Below are positions 21,040-31,081 of a stretch of 64,000 nt of DNA, one piece after another. A model generated the notes under the pieces. The model saw only the letters and a program-made list of their open reading frames with translations. It made no database searches and was not told the origin of the DNA. Both the position numbers and the translations under genes were made by a program. The stretch spans positions 186,001 to 250,000 of the forward strand of contig NZ_JBGAFX010000002.1 in NCBI RefSeq assembly GCF_044227025.1. The letters are read 5' to 3'. Source of the DNA: Dokdonella_A sp044227025 (lineage in GTDB: Bacteria > Pseudomonadota > Gammaproteobacteria > Xanthomonadales > Rhodanobacteraceae). Each line of letters opens with the position of its first letter. Within the stretch, counting starts at the first letter, position 1.

Positions 21040-21366
21040 ATGGCGCAACGACCCGACCAACACACCGAGCACGGCCCCGGCCTGACCGTGGAGGAGGCGC
21101 GTCCCGAAGTCGTGCGTCCGCCGCTGTACCAGGTGGTCCTGCTCAACGACGATTTCACCCCGATGGATTTCGTGATCGTCGTGCTCGAGACGTTCTTCAA
21201 TCTCGATCGCGAGCGCGCGACCCAGGTCATGTTGCACGTCCACACCCGCGGCAAGGGTGTCTGCGGCGTTTTCACGCGCGAAGTAGCCGAGACCAAGGTC
21301 ACCCAGGTCAACGAGTTCTCGCGCAGTCACCAGCACCCGCTGCTGTGCACGATGGAGAAGGCCTGA
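21040..21366 (+). CDS. clpS: ClpS adaptor, N-degron recognition
   Basis: 108 aa. ClpS binds proteins with N-terminal Leu, Phe, Tyr or Trp and delivers them to ClpAP. Core motifs: YQVVLLNDDFTPMDFV with the substrate-pocket Asp-Asp, and VMLHVHTRGKGVCGVFTREVAETK. The first 25 residues form the flexible tail needed for handover. The ATG at 21040 gives the family start. A strong GGAGG lies at 21022-21026, rather far (13 nt) from it. It is directly upstream of clpA (99-bp gap), as in most proteobacteria. Confidence 0.96.
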   Translation: MAQRPDQHTEHGPGLTVEEARPEVVRPPLYQVVLLNDDFTPMDFVIVVLETFFNLDRERATQVMLHVHTRGKGVCGVFTREVAETKVTQVNEFSRSHQHPLLCTMEKA

Positions 21367-21465
21367 GTTTTCGTTGAATGTCCGGTCACGATTGCCGGAT
21401 TGAATACACCTTGCAGGTCCATATATTGCATGCTAACCAACAGCACGGCAGTCCGGAGCACCTGA

Positions 21466-23745
<2,280 letters not shown>

Positions 23746-23774
23746 CGGCAGAGCAGCCGGTGCCATGGACGAAA

Positions 23775-23798
23775 GGCCGCGCGGTGCGCGGCCTTTTT
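23775..23798 (+). terminator. Rho-independent terminator of clpA
   Basis: GGCCGCGC-GGT-GCGCGGCC (23775-23793): a perfect 8-bp stem and 3-nt loop, preceded by AAA and followed by TTTTT. It lies 30 bp after the clpA stop and points toward convergent infA. Confidence 0.88.
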
Positions 23799-23884
23799 GT
23801 CATGTGCGGTGCAGAGTAGCCGTCCGGATGTAACCGCACCCGCCGCTACTGCAAGGGCTCGAAGGCGCTGGATAGCGCGTCAGC

Positions 23885-23898
23885 GTACATCCGTGTAC
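23885..23898. repeat. Small palindrome in the clpA-infA gap
   Basis: GTACATCCGTGTAC has 5-bp arms and a TCCG loop. The CA-TCCG-TG core is the same as in the palindrome inside recJ (3215-3232). The remaining bases between the terminator and infA (23799-23923) hold no gene. Confidence 0.4.
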
Positions 23899-23923
23899 TT
23901 CGTGGGTTGGGCGCATCCTGCGC

Positions 23924-24142
23924 TCACTTCATGCGATAGGTGATGCGGCCCTTCGTGAGGTCGTATGGGGTCATTTCGACCTTGACCTTGTCGCCGGTGA
24001 GGATGCGGATGTAGTTCTTGCGCATGCGCCCGGAGATATGCGCGATCACGACGTGACCGTTCTCCAGCTTCACGCGGAACATCGTGTTCGGAAGCGTCTC
24101 GAGGATCGAGCCTTCCATTTCGATGACATCATCTTTGGACAT
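23924..24142 (-). CDS. infA: Translation initiation factor IF-1
   Basis: 72 aa, exactly the family length. IF-1 occupies the ribosomal A site during initiation. It is a single S1-like OB fold: MSKDDVIEMEGSILETLPN, FRVKLENGHVVIAHISGRMRK, DKVKVEMTPYDLTKGRI. The start is ATG 24142; upstream residues in the open frame are not part of the family. It is convergent with clpA and 107 bp downstream of aat on the same strand, the E. coli arrangement. Confidence 0.98.
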   Translation of the reverse strand: MSKDDVIEMEGSILETLPNTMFRVKLENGHVVIAHISGRMRKNYIRILTGDKVKVEMTPYDLTKGRITYRMK

Positions 24143-24249
24143 TGTTTCCCGATATGGCCGGGCGTCAGGCCCGGAAAGGCGCGCGATTCTGCCACGATCG
24201 GGCGGCCGCTGGAAGCGAAAACGTCGTGAATCCGCCACAACGGCCCTGA

Positions 24250-24972
24250 TCAGGACGCCAGATCCGCCGGATCGAGTGCCGGAAACTGCCTTGTCCACGG
24301 GCCTTCGTGGCCGGACAGGCGGACCAGCTTGCCCACTTCGGCGCAGAACTCCGCACGTGGCATTTCACGCGCGCCAAGCGTGAACAGGTGGTCGGAGGCG
24401 ACCTGCGCATCGAGCAGCGGCCAGCCCCAGTCGCGCATCGCGCGGCACAACGCAAGCAGGGCCACCTTCGATCCGTTCGTCGCTCCGCTGAACATCGACT
24501 CGCCGAAGAACATCCGGCCTACCGCGATGCCGTAGATGCCGCCGACGAGGTGGTCGCCATTCCAGGCTTCGACCGAGTGCGCATGACCGAGGGCGTGCAG
24601 TTCGGCGTACGCGGCGAGCATGTCATCGGTGATCCAGGTGCCGCGTTCGTGGCGGCGCGGCGCGGCGCAGGCACGGATGACGTCCGAGAATGAGGTATCA
24701 GCGCGGATGCGCCAGTCGCAGCCGCGCAGCCAACGCGCGAGCCGGCGCGGGACATGCACAGCGCCGGTATCGAACACCGTGCGCTGCGATGGCGACCACC
24801 ACAGGATCGGCTGGCCGTCGGAGTACCACGGGAAGATGCCGTGACGATAGGCCGAGAGCAGGCGGGCGGGCGCGAGGTCACCGCCGGCCGCGAGCAGGCC
24901 ATCGGGTTCGGCCAGCGCGCGGTCGACCGGCGGGAATGTCGTGACGCCGGCGTTCAACCAGTGGATTCGCAT
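24250..24972 (-). CDS. aat: Leucyl/phenylalanyl-tRNA-protein transferase
   Basis: 240 aa. Aat transfers Leu or Phe from charged tRNA to proteins with N-terminal Lys or Arg, making them ClpS substrates. Family landmarks: FPPVDRALAEPDGLLAAGGDL, YRHGIFPWY, ILWWSPSQR, TWITDDMLAAYAELH, GIAVGRMFFGESMFS and LLDAQV. With clpS and clpA on the other side of infA, this window encodes the recognition, modification and unfolding steps of the bacterial N-degron pathway within 4 kb. Confidence 0.97.
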   Translation of the reverse strand: MRIHWLNAGVTTFPPVDRALAEPDGLLAAGGDLAPARLLSAYRHGIFPWYSDGQPILWWSPSQRTVFDTGAVHVPRRLARWLRGCDWRIRADTSFSDVIRACAAPRRHERGTWITDDMLAAYAELHALGHAHSVEAWNGDHLVGGIYGIAVGRMFFGESMFSGATNGSKVALLALCRAMRDWGWPLLDAQVASDHLFTLGAREMPRAEFCAEVGKLVRLSGHEGPWTRQFPALDPADLAS

Positions 24973-25080
24973 GCCGTTTCGCCGCCGGGCTGCATCGAAA
25001 TGTGGCGTGGTTCAATCGCGGACACGTGTGCCAGCTTCGGCCGCTCGGGGTTCCAATGTACAACCACGCGCCGACGGCGA

Positions 25081-26235
25081 TCAGTCTTCCTGCTTTGCTG
25101 GCGCTGCCACGAAGGGTGAATGCGCGAGAAGCTCGTTGCGATAGTTTTCCAGGGCGACGTTCTCCGCGCGCAGCGCGTGCAGGATCGCGCGGCGGAAGCG
25201 CGGATCGGCGATCCAGTGGAAGGAGTGCGTGCGTTCCGGCAGGAAGCCGCGCGCAACCTTGTGTTCTCCCTGCGCGCCGGGCTCGAAAGTGCACAGGCCC
25301 TCGCGCAGGCAATAGTCGATGCCCTGGTAGTAGCAGGCTTCGAAGTGCAGCCCCGGCACCTGCTCGCGGCAGCCCCAGTAGCGTCCGTACAGCGTGTCTG
25401 AACTTCGCAACATGAGGCTGCCGGCGACGAGCCGATCGCCGCGCCTGCACAGTACCGCGACGACGTTGCGCGGCATCTCCGCGCCAAGGTGGCGGAAGAA
25501 TGCGAGCGTAAGGGCAGGGTAATTGCCCTTGTCCTCGAACGTCGCGAGATAGAAATCGTGCAGCGCCCTCCACTCGGTGTCCTCGAGTTCGTCGCCGTGG
25601 CGGACCTGGCAGGTGATGCCCGCGCGCGCAACCTGCGCGCGTTCGTGGCGGATGTTCTTGCGTTTCTTGTGGCTGAGTGCTGCGAGGAAGTCGTCGAAAT
25701 CGCGCCAGCCAGGTGCGTTGTGCCAATGGAACTGCCAGTCGAAGCGCGGCAGCCATTCGCTGCCGGCGATTGCAGCGATGTCGCTTGCTGCGGCGAAATT
25801 GAGGTGTGCCGATGAGAGTCCGAGCCGCGTGGCTTCGGCACGCATCGCGTCGACGAGTGCGGCATGCAGCATCGGCGCATCATCGGCGCGGCCCGCCAGC
25901 AGGCGCGCTCCGCCGACCGGCGAATACGGCACCGCGCACAGCAGCTTCGGGTAGTAGTCCAGTCCGTGTTCGGCATAGGCATGCGCCCAGCTCCAGTCGA
26001 ACACGAACTCGCCGTGCGAGTCGTGCTTGAGGTACAGCGGCGCCGCAGCCACCAGGCGCACTCCGTCGTACAGGCCGAGGTGATGCGCCTGCCAGCCATT
26101 GCGCAGGGTCGCGCAATCGTGTTCCTCGAGGCCGGAAAGGAATGCATGCGCGAGGAACGGGCTGTCGTCGCCGCGCAGCGCATCCCAGTGCGCCGCCGGA
26201 ATGTCCTTCAGCCTGGGGTGGAAGCGCGCTTTCAC
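25081..26235 (-). CDS. DUF482 / FemAB-like GNAT-fold protein
   Basis: 384 aa. It matches the peptidogalycan biosynthesis/recognition family (DUF482), which is built on tandem acyltransferase folds. Recognisable parts are the N-terminal HWDALRGDDSPFLAHAFLSGLEE, the middle RFDWQFHWHN and FLAALSHKKRKNIRHERAQV, and the C-terminal GCREQVPGLHFEACYYQGIDYCL and ARGFLPERTHSFHWI. The true substrate is unknown, and cell-wall involvement is only inferred from the FemAB resemblance. It sits on the same strand 108 bp before aat; a functional link to aat is not evident. Confidence 0.85.
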   Translation of the reverse strand: MKARFHPRLKDIPAAHWDALRGDDSPFLAHAFLSGLEEHDCATLRNGWQAHHLGLYDGVRLVAAAPLYLKHDSHGEFVFDWSWAHAYAEHGLDYYPKLLCAVPYSPVGGARLLAGRADDAPMLHAALVDAMRAEATRLGLSSAHLNFAAASDIAAIAGSEWLPRFDWQFHWHNAPGWRDFDDFLAALSHKKRKNIRHERAQVARAGITCQVRHGDELEDTEWRALHDFYLATFEDKGNYPALTLAFFRHLGAEMPRNVVAVLCRRGDRLVAGSLMLRSSDTLYGRYWGCREQVPGLHFEACYYQGIDYCLREGLCTFEPGAQGEHKVARGFLPERTHSFHWIADPRFRRAILHALRAENVALENYRNELLAHSPFVAAPAKQED

Positions 26236-26303
26236 GAACGCCGGATCGAGCGGGCGGGGAATTGGAGCACGAAGGGCGCCCAGTGAATGTCAAGACCGAG
26301 ATG

Positions 26304-26383
26304 GGAACACGAAGCGCACAGGGCAAGCAGGGGGAAAGCGGTTGTCCTGCATTCTTTGCATGCCGTGTGTGCTTGGGTGTTTC
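26304..26383. repeat. Imperfect inverted repeat between DUF482 gene and trxB
   Basis: Arms at 26304-26329 and 26357-26383 match as inverted copies with about five mismatches and one gap, around a purine-rich loop. Words such as AACAC, GCACA and GGCA recur. A related set (AACACCCGCGCACACAGTGC, then GTGCCCTGTTTGCT) lies at the right end of the window (63922-64000), suggesting a dispersed intergenic repeat. No gene lies in 26236-26407. Confidence 0.45.
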
Positions 26384-26407
26384 AGGCTGCTTCCGCGCGC
26401 CTGCTTT

Positions 26408-27358
26408 TCAGCCCTTGTCGAGGAATTTCTCGGCGTCGAGCGCGGCCATGCAGCCGAAGCCGGCTGATGTGACGGCCTGTCGGTAGACCTGGTCGGCAAC
26501 GTCACCGGCGGCGAATACGCCCGCCACGCTGGTCGCGGTGGCGCCGCCATCGAGGCCGGTGCGGATCGTGATGTAGCCGTTCTTCATGTCGAGTTGGCCC
26601 TCGAAGATCGAGGTGTTCGGCGTGTGGCCGATCGCGATGAACGCGCCGGTCACCGCGATCTCGCGCGTCGCGTTGTCGGTGGTGCTGCGCAGGCGCAGGC
26701 CGCTGACGCCGCTGTCGTCGCCCAGCACCTCATCGACGGCGTGGTTCCAGACGATGTCGATCTTGCCGGCGCGCTGCTTCTCGAACAGCTTGTCCTGCAT
26801 GATCTTCTCGGCGCGCAGCTTGTCGCGCCGATGCACGAGCGTGACCTTGCGGCAGATGTTGGACAGGTACAGCGCTTCCTCGACTGCGGTGTTGCCGCCG
26901 CCGATCACCGCGACGTCCTGCTCGCGGAAGAAGAAGCCGTCGCAGGTCGCGCAGGCCGACACGCCCTTGCCCTTGTAGTGTTCCTCGGAGCGGATGCCGA
27001 GGTATTTCGCGGTCGCACCGGTCGCGATGATCAGCGCGTCGCAGGTGTATTCCCCGCTGTCTCCCTTGAGGCGGAACGGGCGCTGCAACAGGTCGGTGCT
27101 GTGGATGTGGTCGAACACCATCTCGGTGTTGAAGCGCTCGGCATGCTCGGCCATGCGCTGCATGAGCTGCGGCCCCTGCAGGCCCTCGACGTCGCCGGGC
27201 CAGTTGTCCACATCGGTGGTGGTCATCAGCTGGCCGCCTTGCGCAAGGCCGGTGATGAGGGTCGGCTTGAGGTTGGCGCGCGCGGCATAAACCGCAGCGG
27301 TGTAGCCGGCCGGGCCGGAGCCGAGGATGATCAGTCGCGAGTGCTTGGCAGTGCTCAT
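26408..27358 (-). CDS. trxB: Thioredoxin reductase
   Basis: 316 aa from ATG 27358. It is a FAD/NADPH flavoenzyme that reduces thioredoxin. FAD-binding LIILGSGPAGYTAAVYAAR lies at the N terminus, the redox-active CATC at ACATCDGFF, the NADPH-binding VAVIGGGNTAVEEALYL and VTLVHRRD in the middle, and the C-terminal GVFAAGDVADQVYRQAV closes the FAD site. The same frame stays open well upstream into the divergent ald gene, but that stretch is a high-GC artefact. trxB upstream of ftsK-lolA is the gammaproteobacterial order. Confidence 0.98.
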   Translation of the reverse strand: MSTAKHSRLIILGSGPAGYTAAVYAARANLKPTLITGLAQGGQLMTTTDVDNWPGDVEGLQGPQLMQRMAEHAERFNTEMVFDHIHSTDLLQRPFRLKGDSGEYTCDALIIATGATAKYLGIRSEEHYKGKGVSACATCDGFFFREQDVAVIGGGNTAVEEALYLSNICRKVTLVHRRDKLRAEKIMQDKLFEKQRAGKIDIVWNHAVDEVLGDDSGVSGLRLRSTTDNATREIAVTGAFIAIGHTPNTSIFEGQLDMKNGYITIRTGLDGGATATSVAGVFAAGDVADQVYRQAVTSAGFGCMAALDAEKFLDKG

Positions 27359-27359
27359 G

Positions 27360-27365
27360 TATAAT
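27360..27365 (+). promoter_or_regulatory. TATAAT -10-like element before ald
   Basis: A perfect TATAAT immediately outside the divergent trxB start, 207 bp upstream of ald. No good -35 is found at 16-18 nt, so this is a weak promoter call. Similar ATAATCC elements occur before the genes at 45734 (TATAAT at 45645) and 52878 (GATAAT at 52832). Confidence 0.35.
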
Positions 27366-27571
27366 CCGGGCCGCTTTCGAGGCGACCATCTCGTGGCGTT
27401 TTTTCCGACACCGGTGCTGCGAGGATTGCGCCGGCGATTCCGATTCCCTTGGCGTTCCCGGCCTGTCGAACCACGGCAGGCGGGCGTGCGGGAGACCGGA
27501 GAATGGAGGGAACGCTCGCACGATTCAAGGCGCCGTCCGTGATTCGCAGTCACTCTTTCGAGGAACCAGCA

Positions 27572-28633
27572 ATGCGTATCGGTGTGCCTTCGGAAACCAA
27601 GACCCTGGAAGGGCGCGTCGCGCTCGTGCCCGCCGCCTGCGCCGATCTCGTGCGCCGTGGCCATGACGTCTACGTGCAGGCCGGTGCCGGCCTGAAGAGC
27701 GGTTTCAAGGACGAGGACTACGCGCGCATCGGCGTCAAGCTGGTGCCGACCGCGAAGAAGCTGTACGAGATCGGCGAACTGATCGTGAAGGTCAAGGAGC
27801 CGATCGCGGGCGATCTCAAGCACCTGCGCAAGGACCACCTGCTGTTCTGCTACCTGCATTTGGCGGCCGAACCGAAGTTGACCAGGCAGCTGCTCGACAT
27901 CGGCCTGACCGGCGTCGCGTTCGAGAGCGTGACTGAAAGCGACGGTTCGCTGCCGCTGCTGGCGCCGATGTCGATCATCGCGGGCCGCATCGCGACACAG
28001 ATCGGCACGCATCTGCTGCACCAGCCGGCGGGCGGCAAGGGCAAGCTGCTCGGCGGCCTGCCTTCGACCGAACGCGGCAAGGTCGTCGTGCTCGGCGCAG
28101 GTGCGGCGGGCGGCAACTCGGCGGCGCTCGCGGCTGCGATGGGGGCCAACGTCGTCGTGTTCGACAAGCGCCCGGACCGCCTCGCCCAGATGATGGCGCT
28201 CGGCAGCAACGTGACGGCGCTGTACCCCTACGAGGAATACGTCGCACGCGAAGTGCGCGATGCCGACCTCGTGATCGGCGCGGTGCTGATCCCGAGCGCG
28301 AAGGCGCCACACGTGGTAACGCGCGCGATGGTGAAGTCGATGGAGCCGGGTTCCGTGCTGGTCGACATCTCGATCGACCAGGGCGGCTGCTTCGAGACTT
28401 CCAAGCCGACCACCTACAAGGACCCGACCTACCTTGTCGACGGCGTCACCCATTTCTGCGTGACGAACATGCCGGGTGCGGTGCCGCAGACATCGTCGCA
28501 GGCGATCTGCGCCGCGATCCTGCCCTACGTGCAGCGCCTCGCGACCGACAAGAACTGGCGCAAGTTCGAGCCGCTCAAGGTCGGTATCAACGTCGAAGGC
28601 GGCAAGATCGTCCATCCGGCGCTGAAGGGCTGA
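27572..28633 (+). CDS. ald: Alanine dehydrogenase
   Basis: 353 aa from ATG 27572, after GAGGAA. It catalyses NAD-dependent oxidative deamination of L-alanine to pyruvate and ammonia, or the reverse. The N-terminal substrate domain (MRIGVPSETKTLEGRVALVP, KVKEPIAGDLKHL, FCYLHLAAEP) and the Rossmann motif VVVLGAGAAGGNSAALAAAMGANV are characteristic; C-terminal VTHFCVTNMPGAVPQTSSQA completes the active site. Related transhydrogenase alpha subunits are longer and lack this ending. It stands where E. coli has lrp, between trxB and ftsK, and is divergent from trxB. A clear hairpin follows the stop. Confidence 0.95.
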   Translation: MRIGVPSETKTLEGRVALVPAACADLVRRGHDVYVQAGAGLKSGFKDEDYARIGVKLVPTAKKLYEIGELIVKVKEPIAGDLKHLRKDHLLFCYLHLAAEPKLTRQLLDIGLTGVAFESVTESDGSLPLLAPMSIIAGRIATQIGTHLLHQPAGGKGKLLGGLPSTERGKVVVLGAGAAGGNSAALAAAMGANVVVFDKRPDRLAQMMALGSNVTALYPYEEYVAREVRDADLVIGAVLIPSAKAPHVVTRAMVKSMEPGSVLVDISIDQGGCFETSKPTTYKDPTYLVDGVTHFCVTNMPGAVPQTSSQAICAAILPYVQRLATDKNWRKFEPLKVGINVEGGKIVHPALKG

Positions 28634-28652
28634 GAAGCCGCTTGGTCCATGG

Positions 28653-28679
28653 GTCCGCGCGAAGCTTCGCGCGGACTTT
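28653..28679 (+). terminator. Terminator downstream of ald
   Basis: GTCCGCGCGAAG (28653-28664) is followed directly by its exact reverse complement CTTCGCGCGGAC (28665-28676) and then TTT. The 24-bp palindrome folds into a long GC-rich hairpin 20 bp after the ald stop. The T tract is short. Confidence 0.68.
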
Positions 28680-28699
28680 CGCCACAATTATTAAACCAA

Positions 28700-28716
28700 T
28701 ACAGTGATCTACTGTA
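28700..28716. promoter_or_regulatory. 17-bp palindromic operator candidate before ftsK
   Basis: TACAGT-GATCT-ACTGTA is a perfect 6+6 inverted repeat with a 5-nt spacer, in an unusually AT-rich patch 23 bp before the ftsK start. Its half-site order (ACAG...CTGT) is opposite to the enterobacterial LexA box (CTGT...ACAG), so it is not assigned to LexA. The regulator is unknown. Confidence 0.5.
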
Positions 28717-28739
28717 GGGATTTCAGGTAAATTCTCCTG

Positions 28740-31067
28740 GTGGCGCGCGTCCAGAAAGCGGAAAAACCCATTCCCCGGCTCGACGAGCACTGGCACAAGC
28801 GCCTGCGCGAGGCCGGCTTCCTGCTGCTGCTCCCGCTTGCGATCTACCTGTTTGCGTGCTTCGCCAGCTACAGCCAGAACGACCCGGGCTGGTCGCACGC
28901 GGGCGATCCATCGCATGGCATCCACAATTTCGGCGGCGCGTTTGGCGCCTGGATCGCCGACCTCGTCTTCTACTTGATCGGCCTGGTTGCCTACGCGCTG
29001 CCGTTGTTGCTGCTCGTCGTTGGCGCGGTCGTGCTGCGTGGCGCCAGCCGCGAGGAGCGCTCACCGCTGGAACCGACCTTGCGCCTGGTCGGTTTCGTCG
29101 CATTCTTCATCGCGGGTCCTGGTCTCGCTTTCCTGCAGGCGAGCGGGCCGACAATCCTCCCCGCCGGTCGCGGAGGCATCCTCGGCCAGCTGGTCGGCGG
29201 CAGCCTCATGCACAGTTTCGGGCCGCTCGGTGCCGGCCTGTTCCTGCTCGCGTTGCTGCTGGTGGCGATCACGCTCGCGACGAGCTTGTCGTGGTTCAAG
29301 CTCATGGACGGTATCGGTCGCTTCCTGCTGGGCGCAGGCGCCGGCGTCGCCGACCGCATGAAGCGTGCCGAGGACTGGAACGCCGCGCGCGAGGCGCGCG
29401 CCGAGCGCGAGGTCGTGCGCAAGATCGACACCGTCAAGCAGTCCAAGCGCGAACCGATCAGGATCGAGCCGGTCGTCGCGCCGATCGAGAAGAGCGACCG
29501 CGCGCGGCGCGAGACGCAGATTCCGCTGTTTTCCGGCGCGTCGGGCGAGGGCGAATTGCCGCCGTTGTCCCTGCTCGACGAGCCGAGGCAGCAGGTCAAG
29601 GGCTATTCGGAAGAAACGCTGGAGGCGCTGTCACGCCAGGTCGAACTCAAGCTCAAGGATTTCCGCATCGAGGCGCAGGTCGTCGGCGTGTTCCCGGGGC
29701 CGGTGATCACGCGCTTCGAGATGCAGCCGGCGCCCGGCATCAAGGGCAGCCAGATCTCGACGCTCGACAAGGACATCGCGCGCGGCCTGTCGGTGACGAG
29801 CGTGCGCGTGGTCGACGTTATCCCGGGCAAGTCGGTGATCGGCCTCGAGATCCCGAATTCGAACCGCGAGATCGTCTACCTTTCCGAGATCCTGCGCTCG
29901 GACAAGTACGACACGCTGAAGTCGCCGCTCGCGCTCGCGCTCGGCAAGGACATCGGCGGAAAACCCGTGGTGGTCGACCTCGCCAAGATGCCGCACCTGC
30001 TGGTTGCCGGAACCACCGGTTCGGGCAAGTCGGTCGCGGTCAACGCGATGGTGCTGAGCCTGTTGTACAAGTCGAGCGCGAAAGACGTGCGCATGATCAT
30101 GATCGACCCGAAGATGCTCGAGCTCTCGGTCTATCAGGGCATCCCGCACCTGCTCGCGCCGGTCGTCACCGACATGAAGGAAGCGGCGAACGCACTGCGG
30201 TGGTGCGTCGCCGAGATGGAGCGCCGCTACAAGGTGATGTCGGCGGTCGGCGTGCGCAACCTCGCCGGCTTCAACAAGAAGGTCAAGGACGCCGAAGACG
30301 CGGGCCATCCGCTGCTCGATCCGCTGTTCCGCCCCGACGCGTCGCAACCGTCGCGCGTGGCCGAACCGCTGCAGCCATTGCCGTACATCGTCGTCATCAT
30401 CGACGAATTCGCCGACATGATGATGATCGTCGGCAAGAAGGTCGAGGAACTCATCGCGCGCCTCGCGCAAAAGGCGCGCGCGGCGGGCGTGCACCTGATC
30501 CTTGCCACGCAGCGTCCGTCGGTCGACGTCATCACCGGCCTGATCAAGGCGAACATCCCGACGCGCATCGCGTTCCAGGTGTCGTCCAAGATCGACTCGC
30601 GCACGATCCTCGACCAATCCGGCGCTGAGACGCTGCTCGGCCATGGCGACATGCTGTATCTGCCGCCGGGTACCGCGATGCCCGAGCGGGTGCACGGCGC
30701 GTTCGTCGACGACCACGAGGTGCACAAGGTCGTGCACTGGTTGCGCGAGCAGGGCGCGCCGGACTACATCGAAGGCGTGCTCGAGGAAGTGCAGTCGCTC
30801 GGCAACGGCCAGGTCATCAGCGAAACCGGCTTGCCGCAGGACGCCGGCGACGGCGAAGGCGGCGAGGACGCCCAGCTCTACGACAAGGCCGTGGCGATCG
30901 TGACCAAGACACGCCGCGCGTCGATCTCCGGCGTGCAGCGCCACCTGCGCATCGGCTACAACCGCGCCGCGCGCCTGATCGAGCAGATGGAGCGCGACGG
31001 CGTGGTCAGTTCGCCGGAGCACAACGGCAACCGCACCGTGCTGGCGCCGCCGCCGCCGGAAGATTGA
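28740..31067 (+). CDS. ftsK: DNA translocase FtsK
   Basis: 775 aa from GTG 28740. FtsK pumps chromosome dimers apart at the septum and activates XerCD at dif. The N-terminal part has about four membrane spans (residues 25-210), followed by a short linker (about 60 residues instead of the several hundred in E. coli). Next comes the RecA-like motor with Walker A GTTGSGKSVAVNA, Walker B VVIIDEFADMMM and LILATQRPSVDVITG, and then the C-terminal winged-helix gamma domain (RASISGVQRHLRIGYNRAARLIEQME) that reads KOPS. The Shine-Dalgarno is weak. The ftsK-X-CBS-lolA run is on one strand. Confidence 0.96.
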   Translation: MARVQKAEKPIPRLDEHWHKRLREAGFLLLLPLAIYLFACFASYSQNDPGWSHAGDPSHGIHNFGGAFGAWIADLVFYLIGLVAYALPLLLLVVGAVVLRGASREERSPLEPTLRLVGFVAFFIAGPGLAFLQASGPTILPAGRGGILGQLVGGSLMHSFGPLGAGLFLLALLLVAITLATSLSWFKLMDGIGRFLLGAGAGVADRMKRAEDWNAAREARAEREVVRKIDTVKQSKREPIRIEPVVAPIEKSDRARRETQIPLFSGASGEGELPPLSLLDEPRQQVKGYSEETLEALSRQVELKLKDFRIEAQVVGVFPGPVITRFEMQPAPGIKGSQISTLDKDIARGLSVTSVRVVDVIPGKSVIGLEIPNSNREIVYLSEILRSDKYDTLKSPLALALGKDIGGKPVVVDLAKMPHLLVAGTTGSGKSVAVNAMVLSLLYKSSAKDVRMIMIDPKMLELSVYQGIPHLLAPVVTDMKEAANALRWCVAEMERRYKVMSAVGVRNLAGFNKKVKDAEDAGHPLLDPLFRPDASQPSRVAEPLQPLPYIVVIIDEFADMMMIVGKKVEELIARLAQKARAAGVHLILATQRPSVDVITGLIKANIPTRIAFQVSSKIDSRTILDQSGAETLLGHGDMLYLPPGTAMPERVHGAFVDDHEVHKVVHWLREQGAPDYIEGVLEEVQSLGNGQVISETGLPQDAGDGEGGEDAQLYDKAVAIVTKTRRASISGVQRHLRIGYNRAARLIEQMERDGVVSSPEHNGNRTVLAPPPPED

Positions 31068-31081
31068 AGAAGGACGCGCGC

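Noticed and set aside
27360..27365. Strong sigma-70 promoter call for ald
   Set aside because: The -10 is perfect but no -35 hexamer is found at 16-18 nt; the TTGGCA nearby is only 9 nt away. It is reported as a weak element only.
28700..28716. LexA/SOS box before ftsK
   Set aside because: The half-sites are ACAG...CTGT, the reverse of the E. coli CTGT...ACAG arrangement, and I cannot confirm that it fits Xanthomonadales LexA sites. It is kept only as an unassigned palindrome.
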